Shown here piece after piece: positions 13,427-19,933 of a stretch of DNA of 19,933 bases. The notes below the pieces were generated by a model. It was given only the letters and a program-made list of their open reading frames with translations. It searched no databases and was not told the DNA's origin. The stretch is from an uncultured Collinsella sp. (GTDB lineage: Bacteria; Actinomycetota; Coriobacteriia; Coriobacteriales; Coriobacteriaceae), in the NCBI GenBank assembly GCA_902492855.1, contig CABUMU010000028.1:1-19933 (forward strand). The letters are read 5' to 3'. A program made the translations under genes and the position numbers. Position 1 is the first letter of the stretch; each line of letters opens with the position of its first letter.

Positions 13427-13618
13427 CCGCGGAAAAGGGGGACATGATCCTCAAGCGAACGGCAAAGGGGCAAACCGTTTTCGCTCAACTGCTTTATGCC
13501 CCTCGGCTGGCGGCTCAATCAGCGCGTGCCGCGCCCACACAAAGCCGCTACACCTGTGACAGAGCTGTGAAGTGGTATCTATTGCTGGCGCGGGCCATGC
13601 CAAGGGTGTCCCTAATGA

Positions 13619-13649
13619 CTAGTCATTTAAGAACGTCCCCAATGACTAG
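13619..13649 (-). repeat. 31-bp dispersed repeat, copy B (intact terminal inverted repeats)
   Basis: CTAGTCATT (13619-13627) and AATGACTAG (13641-13649) are perfect 9-bp terminal inverted repeats around a 13-base core with AAGAACGTCCCC. It is in reverse orientation to copies A and C and differs from C at 2 of 31 positions. An extra AATGA before it makes a 14-bp perfect palindrome at 13614-13627. Confidence 0.85.
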
Positions 13650-13770
13650 CTGCCGGGGTGCGGGTGTGACTTTCATCCCGTTTGGCGCTCCGGTCGCCTA
13701 GATGTTCGCCATGCGTACCCGCAAACGTGGGACAATGGCGCTGTTGGTTTTACAGACAAAGGATGTGCCT

Positions 13771-15714
13771 ATGAACACCCTCGCCGCCAAAGTCAGCCGG
13801 CAGCGCCACCTGTTTGCGCGATTCGCTTCCGTCTGCGTGCTCGTCGCGCTTGCGTTGTTGCTGCTGCCTGTCGCCGCGCACGCCGACGGCTACTCCATGA
13901 CCCAGACCTATATCAGTGCCACGGTCGAGGCCGATGGATCGCTGGCCGTTGTCGAGGGACGCCAGTTTGATTTCGACGACGACATCAACGGCGTGTTTTT
14001 GGGAGGTCAATACGGCTCCAACCAGCAGGGCGGCACGGCGGGCGTCGACGTGCTGAGTGTCGAGGAAGAGGACACCGCGTTTAACAAAGTCGATAGCGCG
14101 AACAAGGGCGACTCTGGCGTCTACACGGTCGAGCAGACCGGTGACGGCGTAAGGATTAAGGTGTTCAGCCCTCACGAGAGCGGCGACAGCGCAATCTACT
14201 ACGTGAGCTACACCATGACCGGTGCGGTTATGAACTGGGCCGATACCGCCGAGCTCTACTGGAAGTTCGTGGGTGACGGCTGGTCTGCGGATTCCGACGA
14301 TGTCGAGATGGAAGTGCGCTTCGCAAATGCCGCTGCCGGGACGGCGGCCGTCAAAGGCGATAACTTCCGCGCATGGGGCCACGGTCCGCTGACGGGCGAC
14401 GTGTCGCTCGATGAGGACGAGCCCATGGTCACCTATACCATTCCCTGCGTGCATCAGGGCGAATTCGCCGAGGCACGCATCGCCTTCCCCAGTGACTGGG
14501 TGCCGCAGCTTGCCGCCGCGGGCGAAGAGCGCATGTCAACGATCCTGAGTGAAGAGAAGGAATGGGCCGACGAAGCTAACGCCCGCCGCGCTCACGCTCG
14601 CATGATTGCCAATGCACTTGCCGTGCTAAGTGTTGTTGCGGCGGTGGCCTTTACCGGCACAATCGTTATGCTCAAGCTGCGCAAGCGCAAGCCCAAGCCG
14701 CTTTTCCAGGACGAATATTTCCGCGATGTGCCTTCGGCCGACCATCCCGCCGTGCTTTCGGCCCTCATGAGCTGGAACGAGGTGCCCGATCAGGCATATA
14801 TCGCCACGCTCATGAAGCTCACTGACGACCGTGTGATCAAGCTGGAGCAGGCGACCGTGACCAAGGCCAAGAAGGGTCTGTTGGGGCGTGAAAAAGAAGA
14901 GCAGACGTATCGCGTGACGGTGAGCGATGCGGGCTGGAAGTCGGCCAAGGGCATTGACCACATGGTGCTCAAGGTCTTCTTTGCCGGTGCTAAGCCTGAC
15001 GAGAACGGCGATCGCTCGCGCACGTTTGACGAGCTGCAGCACTACGTCAAGCAGCACGCTACACCCGTGGGTGATAAGCTCGAGGACTATCAGAACACCG
15101 TTAAGGGCAAGCTGGCCGATAGCGAGTACGTTGCCTCGGACGGCATTGTTGCAATGGTGTTTTGCCTGGTTCTTGGTATCCTGATTGCCTTTGTTCCCGT
15201 GGGATCCATCTTCTTTACCGATGGCGCACAGGCGAACATTACCGCCGCGGTTATCTCGGTGCCGATTGTGCTGGTGGGTATCGGCGTGGGCCTTACGTTC
15301 CGCCGCTTTACGCCGGAGGGCGCCGAGGTGGCGGCTCGCTGCAAGGCACTTAAGCATTGGCTCGAGGACTTCACTCGTCTAAAGGAAGCCGTCCCCGGCG
15401 ATCTGGTGCTGTGGAACAAGCTGCTGGTGATGGGCGTGGCGCTGGGTGTTTCCAAGGAAGTGCTGCGTCAGCTTGCCGAGGCCGTGCCGCCCGAGGTGCG
15501 CGAGGCCGACGGCTTCTATGACAATTATCCCTGCTACTGGTGGTACTACCATCATTACGGTATCGAGTCTCCGCTCGATTCGTTCGATGACGTGTATCAC
15601 GAGAGCATCCGTGAGCTGGCGTCGAGCTCCGACAGCTCGGGCGGCGGCGGAGGCGGCGGCTTCTCTGGCGGCGGAGGCGGCGGCGTCGGCGGAGGCGGCG
15701 GCGGAACGTTCTAA
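13771..15714 (+). CDS. Secreted/membrane DUF2207-type protein with glycine-rich tail
   Basis: A 647-residue membrane protein. Residues 1-38 form a signal peptide (RQRHLFARF basic, long hydrophobic core, AHA before DGYS). The extracytoplasmic domain (about 39-275) is beta-rich, with the GxF-type opening of DUF2207. Membrane segments follow at about 277-302, 457-481 and 490-510, with a soluble region of about 150 residues after the first. The protein ends in a run of about 25 residues that is almost all Gly, ending TF, which is typical of DUF2207 proteins. The biological role of the family is not known to me. ATG 13771 has AAAGGA eight bases upstream and directly gives the signal peptide; the frame is open to 13702 without a better start. 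A terminator follows at 15727. Inverted 31-bp repeats lie on both sides. Confidence 0.88.
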   Translation: MNTLAAKVSRQRHLFARFASVCVLVALALLLLPVAAHADGYSMTQTYISATVEADGSLAVVEGRQFDFDDDINGVFLGGQYGSNQQGGTAGVDVLSVEEEDTAFNKVDSANKGDSGVYTVEQTGDGVRIKVFSPHESGDSAIYYVSYTMTGAVMNWADTAELYWKFVGDGWSADSDDVEMEVRFANAAAGTAAVKGDNFRAWGHGPLTGDVSLDEDEPMVTYTIPCVHQGEFAEARIAFPSDWVPQLAAAGEERMSTILSEEKEWADEANARRAHARMIANALAVLSVVAAVAFTGTIVMLKLRKRKPKPLFQDEYFRDVPSADHPAVLSALMSWNEVPDQAYIATLMKLTDDRVIKLEQATVTKAKKGLLGREKEEQTYRVTVSDAGWKSAKGIDHMVLKVFFAGAKPDENGDRSRTFDELQHYVKQHATPVGDKLEDYQNTVKGKLADSEYVASDGIVAMVFCLVLGILIAFVPVGSIFFTDGAQANITAAVISVPIVLVGIGVGLTFRRFTPEGAEVAARCKALKHWLEDFTRLKEAVPGDLVLWNKLLVMGVALGVSKEVLRQLAEAVPPEVREADGFYDNYPCYWWYYHHYGIESPLDSFDDVYHESIRELASSSDSSGGGGGGGFSGGGGGGVGGGGGGTF

Positions 15715-15726
15715 CGGTCGTAAATC

Positions 15727-15775
15727 ATGGGATGGGCTTTTCTCGACAGCCGTCGGGGAAGCCCATCCCATTTTT
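15727..15775 (+). terminator. Terminator of the DUF2207 gene
   Basis: Perfect 13-bp arms ATGGGATGGGCTT (15727-15739) and AAGCCCATCCCAT (15759-15771), running into TTTTT. It starts 12 bases after the stop. Confidence 0.92.
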
Positions 15776-15806
15776 ATGCGCTACCTACGAAGACTGTCCC
15801 CAACGA

Positions 15807-15837
15807 CTAGTCACTGGGGACGTTCCTAAATGACTAG
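15807..15837 (+). repeat. 31-bp dispersed repeat, copy C
   Basis: CTAGTCACT (15807-15815) and AATGACTAG (15829-15837) bound the core GGGGACGTTCCTA. A further inverted copy of the left part overlaps it: GTCCCCA (15796-15802) pairs with TGGGGAC (15815-15821) around the palindrome GACTAGTC (15805-15812). It sits between the DUF2207 terminator and the convergent GNAT gene. Confidence 0.85.
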
Positions 15838-15852
15838 GTATGGCTGCCAGGT

Positions 15853-16494
15853 TTAGGCTGTTAGGTCGAGTTCGTAGAGGAAGCTTTCGCGCGGCATGGC
15901 GTGGCGGCGCTCTTCGCGGTTGGCGCGGTGCGTGGCCGTGCGCTTAAAGCCGTGCAGTTCGTAGAACTGCCACGAGCAGTTGGAGTCGGTGTACAGGTGC
16001 GCCCTCGTCGCTCCAAGCGAGGACAGGTGCGAGACCGCGGCGTCGAGCAGAACCGTGCCAACGCCCAGGCCATGGACATCGCGATCCACGGCAAGCAGCG
16101 TGACCTCGTTGTCGTGCGGCAACGGGCTGCTTTCGAGCAGGCGGTTGTTGGTTCGGATGGTTGCGCGCACAAACGAGAGATACTCGGCGCAGGCATCAGG
16201 CTCCAGCTCACGCATCTGCGATAGCAGCGCGCGTTCGGTATCCATCCAATGCTCGTTGATAGTGACGCCGGAGTTCTGTCCTGCGCGTGCAAGTGCAATG
16301 CCGCGCGCCTCGCCGTCAATCACCGCTACCTGCGAAAACGTCGATGACGAAAGGCAATAGGCGAGGTCGCATGCGGCCTCGAGGCGGTTGTACTCATCGT
16401 TATCCGAATTGTTATGCCAAAGTTGCTGCAGAATCAGCGCGATGGCGTCGAAATCTTCGGTATCAAACGGTCGGTAGAGAACCCGCGAGACCAT
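15853..16494 (-). CDS. GNAT-family N-acetyltransferase
   Basis: A 213-residue cytoplasmic enzyme of the Gcn5-related acetyltransferase fold. The acetyl-CoA pyrophosphate loop is RDVHGLGVG (138-146), matching the R/Q-x-x-G-x-G/A pattern, followed by the helix TVLLDAAVSHL. LHGFKRT near residue 185 is the usual YxxxGF-like strand. The long N-terminal part (about 1-110) is helical and not recognised. The acceptor substrate is unknown. AAAGAGG lies about six bases before the ATG at 16494. The gene stands alone between two plus-strand units. It is longer than TacT-type toxins and has no antitoxin gene next to it, so a toxin role is unlikely. Confidence 0.87.
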   Translation of the reverse strand: MVSRVLYRPFDTEDFDAIALILQQLWHNNSDNDEYNRLEAACDLAYCLSSSTFSQVAVIDGEARGIALARAGQNSGVTINEHWMDTERALLSQMRELEPDACAEYLSFVRATIRTNNRLLESSPLPHDNEVTLLAVDRDVHGLGVGTVLLDAAVSHLSSLGATRAHLYTDSNCSWQFYELHGFKRTATHRANREERRHAMPRESFLYELDLTA

Positions 16495-16771
16495 GGTGCC
16501 TCTTTCTATTGCGGATGCATATCGAGCACAGTTCTACCACGCCATTGGCATCTAATTATGGTGCCCCTGTGTTCCATGAACTCACCGTGCCCAGTGGCGC
16601 TCCTGCAACCTCCGCTCGCAAGCTTTTTCTGCACAGCCGTGCGTTGCGGGGTGCATCGTCGCGCTCGATGCGCTACATTGAATCAGTATTTTCAATGCCG
16701 CTGCGCGAGCGCTGCAGATCGACGTATCACCGACTCACAGAGCACGGCGGCGTACCAGACAGGAGGACTGC

Positions 16772-18379
16772 ATGGGATCTGATGTGAAGATCGCACGCGC
16801 GTTGATCTCGGTTACCGATAAGACGGGCGTCGTCGATTTCGCACGGACGCTGGTTGACGACTTTGGCGTCGAGATCATCTCTACGGGCGGCACGGCTCGT
16901 GCCATCGAGGACGCGGGCGTTCCCGTAACCCCCATCGAGGAGTTCACGGGCTATCCCGAGATGATGGACGGCCGCGTCAAGACGCTGCATCCCAAGGTTC
17001 ACGGCGCGCTGCTTGCCCGTCGCGATTCCGAGCAGCACATGCAGGAGGCCGCTCAGCACGGCATTAAGCTGATTGACCTGGTCGTCGTCAACCTGTACGA
17101 GTTCGAGAAGACCGTCGCCAACCCCGAGGTCACCTTCGCGGATGCCATCGAGCACATCGATATCGGTGGTCCCTCCATGCTGCGCTCTGCTGCTAAGAAC
17201 GCCGCGAGCGTTACCGTCGTTTCCGACCCGGCCGACTACGACGCCGTCCTGGCCGAGATGCGCGAGACCGGCGGTTGTACCCCGCTTTCCACCCGTCGCC
17301 GCCTGCAGGTGAAGGTCTACCAGACTACCGCCGCCTACGACACGGCTATCTCCCGTTGGCTTGCCGCCCAGGCAAGCGACGTGGCGGACACCTCTGCCAA
17401 GCTCGAGATCTCGCTGGAGAAGGTCGACGACCTGCGCTATGGCGAGAACCCGCAGCAGAAGGCCACGGTCTACCGCTTTGCCGAGGGCTGCGAGAACACC
17501 GCGAGCTCGCAGTTCCCGCTTGTGGGCTCCGAGCAGATCCAGGGCAAGCCGCTCAGCTACAACAACTATCTGGATGCCGACGCCGCCTGGAACCTGGTCC
17601 GCGAGTTCGACGAGCCGGCCTGCGTGATCCTCAAGCACCAGAACCCCTGCGGTTCTGCCGTTGCCGAGGACATCACGGCTGCCTACGACCGCGCCTTCGC
17701 CTGCGATCCCAAGAGCGCTTTCGGCGGCATCATCGCCTGCAACCGCGAGGTTCCCTATGAGCTGGTTGAGCACTTCGCCGACCAGAACAAGCAGTTCGTC
17801 GAGGTCATCATCGCCCCGAGCTACACTGCCGAGGCGCTCGAGCGCATGGCAAAGCGCCCCAACCTGCGCGTGTTGGCGACCGGCGGCGTGGACCAGGGCG
17901 CTCAGGTGGAGCTGCGCTCCGTCGACGGCGGCATGCTGGTGCAGGAAGTCGACCACGTGACCGAGGATCCCGCGACCTTTACGTTCCCCACCGACCGCAA
18001 GCCCACCGACGCCGAGATGGCCGAGCTCGAGTTTGCCTGGAAGGTCTGCAAGGGCGTTAAGTCCAACGCCATCCTGGTCTCCAAGGGCAAGGCCGGCATT
18101 GGCATGGGCCCGGGTCAGCCCAACCGCGTGGATTCTGCGCTGCTGGCCTGCGAGCGTGCCGAGGACTTCTGCGAGCGTGAGGGCGTGGAGAAGGGCGGCT
18201 TTGCCTGCGCAAGCGACGCGTTCTTCCCGTTCCGCGACAACGTCGACGTGCTTGCCGAGCACGGCGTGACCTGCATCATCCAGCCCGGCGGCTCCAAGCG
18301 CGACGACGAGAGCATCCAGGCCTGCAACGAGCATGGTATTGCGATGGTGTTTACGGGCGCCCGCCACTTTAGGCACTAA
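16772..18379 (+). CDS. purH: Bifunctional AICAR formyltransferase/IMP cyclohydrolase
   Basis: PurH performs the last two steps of IMP synthesis: formyl transfer from 10-formyl-tetrahydrofolate to AICAR, then ring closure. The 535 residues are near the usual 510-530. The N-terminal cyclohydrolase (MGS-like) domain shows ISVTDKTG, STGGTA (37-42), MDGRVKTLHPKVHG (65-78) and DIGGPSMLRSAAKN. The transformylase part shows LRYGENPQQKA and the catalytic Lys288-His289 in KHQNPCGSA, plus KSNAIL and GMGPGQPNRVDS. ACAGGAGG lies six bases before the ATG. The 277-base upstream gap shows no obvious operator or riboswitch, and a terminator follows, so the gene is probably monocistronic and separate from other pur genes. 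Confidence 0.97.
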   Translation: MGSDVKIARALISVTDKTGVVDFARTLVDDFGVEIISTGGTARAIEDAGVPVTPIEEFTGYPEMMDGRVKTLHPKVHGALLARRDSEQHMQEAAQHGIKLIDLVVVNLYEFEKTVANPEVTFADAIEHIDIGGPSMLRSAAKNAASVTVVSDPADYDAVLAEMRETGGCTPLSTRRRLQVKVYQTTAAYDTAISRWLAAQASDVADTSAKLEISLEKVDDLRYGENPQQKATVYRFAEGCENTASSQFPLVGSEQIQGKPLSYNNYLDADAAWNLVREFDEPACVILKHQNPCGSAVAEDITAAYDRAFACDPKSAFGGIIACNREVPYELVEHFADQNKQFVEVIIAPSYTAEALERMAKRPNLRVLATGGVDQGAQVELRSVDGGMLVQEVDHVTEDPATFTFPTDRKPTDAEMAELEFAWKVCKGVKSNAILVSKGKAGIGMGPGQPNRVDSALLACERAEDFCEREGVEKGGFACASDAFFPFRDNVDVLAEHGVTCIIQPGGSKRDDESIQACNEHGIAMVFTGARHFRH

Positions 18380-18408
18380 GTTTCGCCCCGGGACAAAATA
18401 ATCTCTGC

Positions 18409-18444
18409 AAAAGACGGCTGCTCCGTTTGGAGGGCCGTCTTTTT
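18409..18444 (+). terminator. purH terminator
   Basis: Arms AAAAGACGGC (18409-18418) and GCCGTCTTTT (18434-18443) with a 15-base loop and a short run of T residues. It lies 29 bases after the purH stop. Confidence 0.88.
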
Positions 18445-18484
18445 GGTATAAGAGGACGGAATGACTAACACGAAAGGTACAACC

Positions 18485-19192
18485 ATGCCCCAGATTGATG
18501 ATGCCGAACTGTTTGGCAATGCCGAGGATCAGCGTGCGTACGAGGATTTTTGCGCCAATCAGGAGGCGGTCGAGAAGTTCACGCTCGACAAGCCCGCGCT
18601 TGTCTGCCGTTGGCGTATGTCCAACAAAAAGGTGCCCATGCTCAACCGTCACATCCGCGCACTGTCCGAGCGTCTGGTGCAGGGCGAGCCGCTTACCCAT
18701 AACATGCTCAGTTGGGCCAAGCAGCACGTTGAGTGGTCACTTGCCGAGGGCGATTACACCGCCCACGACGGTGTGCTCATGCTAGTGATCGACGTTAACG
18801 GCAACGCCGCCATGACGGTGGGGGAGTACGAGCCGCTGGCCGACACGTCGGCCAAGGCGCTGCGTGCCCGTTCTGCCGAGGCTCGCTCCGAAGCCGACGA
18901 GACCGGCGTGGCGCCCGAGCTGCTCGCTGCCGTCAACGACGGTGAGCTGGCCTTTGTGGCGCCGGCGGACGAGTGCCTGTGCGGCACGGCGACGCTCATC
19001 GAACAGCTGGCCCAGACCAAGGGTATCCCGGTTACGCGCGTAGACATCCCCGCTCAGCTCAAGGGCGCGCTGTTCCTGGTGAGCGACGAGCACGGCGTGG
19101 TCCCTGCCACCGAGACGGATGCCGCCGAGGCCGACGCCGCCACGGTCGCCTTCTTCGCCGAAGGCTACGAAAAGCTCCGTGCTCGCCGCTAA
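18485..19192 (+). CDS. Conserved-looking protein of unknown function
   Basis: A 235-residue acidic soluble protein with no signal peptide or membrane segment. I do not recognise a family. Visible features are an N-terminal acidic helix (DAELFGNAEDQRAYEDF), a basic patch (CRWRMSNKKVPMLNRHIRAL) and an alternating hydrophobic strand (GVLMLVIDVNGNAAM). A later CLCGTATLIEQLAQTKGIPV is loosely reminiscent of class IV aminotransferases, but without the lysine context that would support it. ATG 18485 is preferred because GAAAGG lies seven bases before it; the in-frame ATG at 18461 also has AGAGGA upstream, and a TATAAG (18447-18452) may be the -10 of this unit. The purH terminator ends immediately upstream, so the gene has its own promoter or depends on read-through. 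Confidence 0.72.
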   Translation: MPQIDDAELFGNAEDQRAYEDFCANQEAVEKFTLDKPALVCRWRMSNKKVPMLNRHIRALSERLVQGEPLTHNMLSWAKQHVEWSLAEGDYTAHDGVLMLVIDVNGNAAMTVGEYEPLADTSAKALRARSAEARSEADETGVAPELLAAVNDGELAFVAPADECLCGTATLIEQLAQTKGIPVTRVDIPAQLKGALFLVSDEHGVVPATETDAAEADAATVAFFAEGYEKLRARR

Positions 19193-19236
19193 ATGATTTT
19201 TCTGGGACGGGGATTAAAGAATCATTTTGGTCCCCG
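19192..19236. repeat. Intergenic inverted-repeat element at the gene end
   Basis: AATGATT (19192-19198) pairs with AATCATT (19220-19226), and CGGGGA (19208-19213) pairs with TCCCCG (19231-19236). The two arm pairs interleave, so both can form together only as a pseudoknot, otherwise as alternatives. It starts on the last base of the preceding stop codon. Its TTTTT (19197-19201) is not placed as a terminator tract. The following 135 bases before the next gene show only a weak CATAAT (19333-19338). Confidence 0.5.
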
Positions 19237-19371
19237 CCACCGCTGCGAGTGCGAGGCGGACAAAACGCCCCCGCTCGCGAACAGTTCTGTCACCTTGGTA
19301 CCGCGCGCGGTGCACACCTGCAGTTTCGCGGCCATAATGGTGGCAAGACAACCAAGAGGGGAGCGGAATCC

Positions 19372-19933
19372 ATGGCGCTGATCTATATCGTTGAGGACGA
19401 CGAGCCCATCCGTCGCGAGCTCGCCGACATTTTGGCGCGTGCCGGTTTTGAGGTCGAGGCCTGCGAATCGTTCGAGCACGTCTCGCGCGATATTCTTGCT
19501 GCCGCGCCCGACCTGGTGCTGCTCGACCTCACGCTCCCTGTCAAAGACGGCCAGCATATCTGCCACGAGGTTCGCCGCGAATCCGAGGTTCCCATCATCG
19601 TCCTCACGTCGCGTACGACCGAGATCGACGAGGTCATGGCCATGACGCTCGGCGCGGACGACTTTGTTCCCAAGCCCTATAGCGCGCGTGTGCTCGTGGC
19701 GCGCATCAATGCCTTGCTGCGTCGCACCGCGGCGGCAGGCGAGCGCAGCACGCTCGTCCACAAGGGATTGGAGCTCGACCTCGCCCGCTCCATGGTCACC
19801 AATACGGCAACCGGCGACAGTACCGAGCTCACCAAAAACGAGCTGCGTATCCTTTCGCTGCTCTTGGGTCGCGCGGGCAAGATCGTCTCGCGTCCGGCCA
19901 TCATGCAGGACCTGTGGGACTCCGACGCCTTCG
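19372..19933 (+). CDS. OmpR-family response regulator (3' end outside window)
   Basis: The first 187 residues of a second response regulator, cut by the window end. The receiver domain shows Glu8/Asp9/Asp10, phospho-acceptor Asp52 in LLDLTLP, Thr79 in VLTS and Lys101 in PKPY. The winged-helix domain begins around 125 and reaches LTKNELRILSLLLGRAGKIV before truncation. The KPYSARVLVARINALLRR linker recalls BceR/VraR-like regulators of antimicrobial peptide response, but this is only resemblance. AGAGGGGAG lies about ten bases before the ATG. A kinase gene is expected just beyond the window. Unlike the first regulator, it has a linker of normal length. Confidence 0.93.
   Translation, partial: MALIYIVEDDEPIRRELADILARAGFEVEACESFEHVSRDILAAAPDLVLLDLTLPVKDGQHICHEVRRESEVPIIVLTSRTTEIDEVMAMTLGADDFVPKPYSARVLVARINALLRRTAAAGERSTLVHKGLELDLARSMVTNTATGDSTELTKNELRILSLLLGRAGKIVSRPAIMQDLWDSDAF

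Noticed and set aside
13297..13701. 134-residue open frame in the gap before the DUF2207 gene
   Set aside because: It crosses a perfect hairpin and the 31-bp repeat, has no ribosome site and has an Arg/Ser/Ala-rich random composition.
15853..16494. GNAT protein as the toxin partner of the antitoxin-like gluQ tail
   Set aside because: It is 3.6 kb away, on its own, has 213 residues with a long N-terminal part, and lacks an adjacent antitoxin.
16495..16771. Purine riboswitch or PurR-type operator upstream of purH
   Set aside because: I could find neither the conserved riboswitch loops nor a clear dyad in this gap.
16727..18727. 666-residue open frame on the minus strand opposite purH
   Set aside because: It is the antisense shadow of purH and the next gene in GC-rich DNA. 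It starts in the downstream gene, crosses a terminator, and has no ribosome site or recognisable domain.

Overview
The window is GC-rich DNA from what is most likely a Coriobacteriia gut bacterium close to Collinsella. That placement is an inference from codon preference, the kinds of gene present and recalled resemblance, not from a search. It carries about 17 protein genes, one tRNA and several repeat and hairpin elements. Nothing looks like a prophage, integron or CRISPR array.

Region 1 (1-4803): the 3' part of a multi-pass membrane protein and its terminator are followed by a tagatose-6-phosphate cluster, lacA-lacB-lacX-lacC. These genes isomerise galactose-6-phosphate, epimerise an aldose and phosphorylate tagatose-6-phosphate. 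A leader with GTTC/GAAC inverted repeats precedes lacA. Two paralogous compound hairpin elements follow lacB and lacC. The aldolase (lacD), a lactose PTS and a regulator are not in the window.

Region 2 (4804-7965): a minus-strand DUF4143-type ATPase lies behind a promoter with three copies of a TTTTCC/GGAAAA dyad at exact 33-bp spacing. Then come tRNA-Leu(UAA) with its terminator, a membrane-anchored TPR-like protein (minus), and a plus-strand pair: an orphan galactitol-type PTS EIIB and a stand-alone VOC domain of the sort seen fused to KDPG aldolase.

Region 3 (7966-10760): a minus-strand operon of a UBA-like/DUF4342 membrane protein, an OmpR-type response regulator and a histidine kinase, the last two overlapping. 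The convergent end is closed by a strong bidirectional terminator.

Region 4 (10761-15840): a small membrane protein with a structured leader, a metallophosphoesterase, a minus-strand GluQ-type tRNA-modifying synthetase whose C-terminus looks like a fused antitoxin remnant, a 515-bp non-coding stretch with an orphan terminator-like hairpin, and a secreted/membrane DUF2207 protein bracketed by inverted copies of a 31-bp repeat.

Region 5 (15841-19933): a GNAT acetyltransferase (minus), purH with its terminator, an unrecognised 235-residue protein, an intergenic inverted-repeat element, and the start of a second OmpR-family response regulator cut by the window end.

The least ordinary signals are the gluQ/antitoxin-tail fusion, the iterated operator of the ATPase gene, the two compound hairpins in the lac cluster, and the 31-bp terminal-inverted-repeat family with three copies here.
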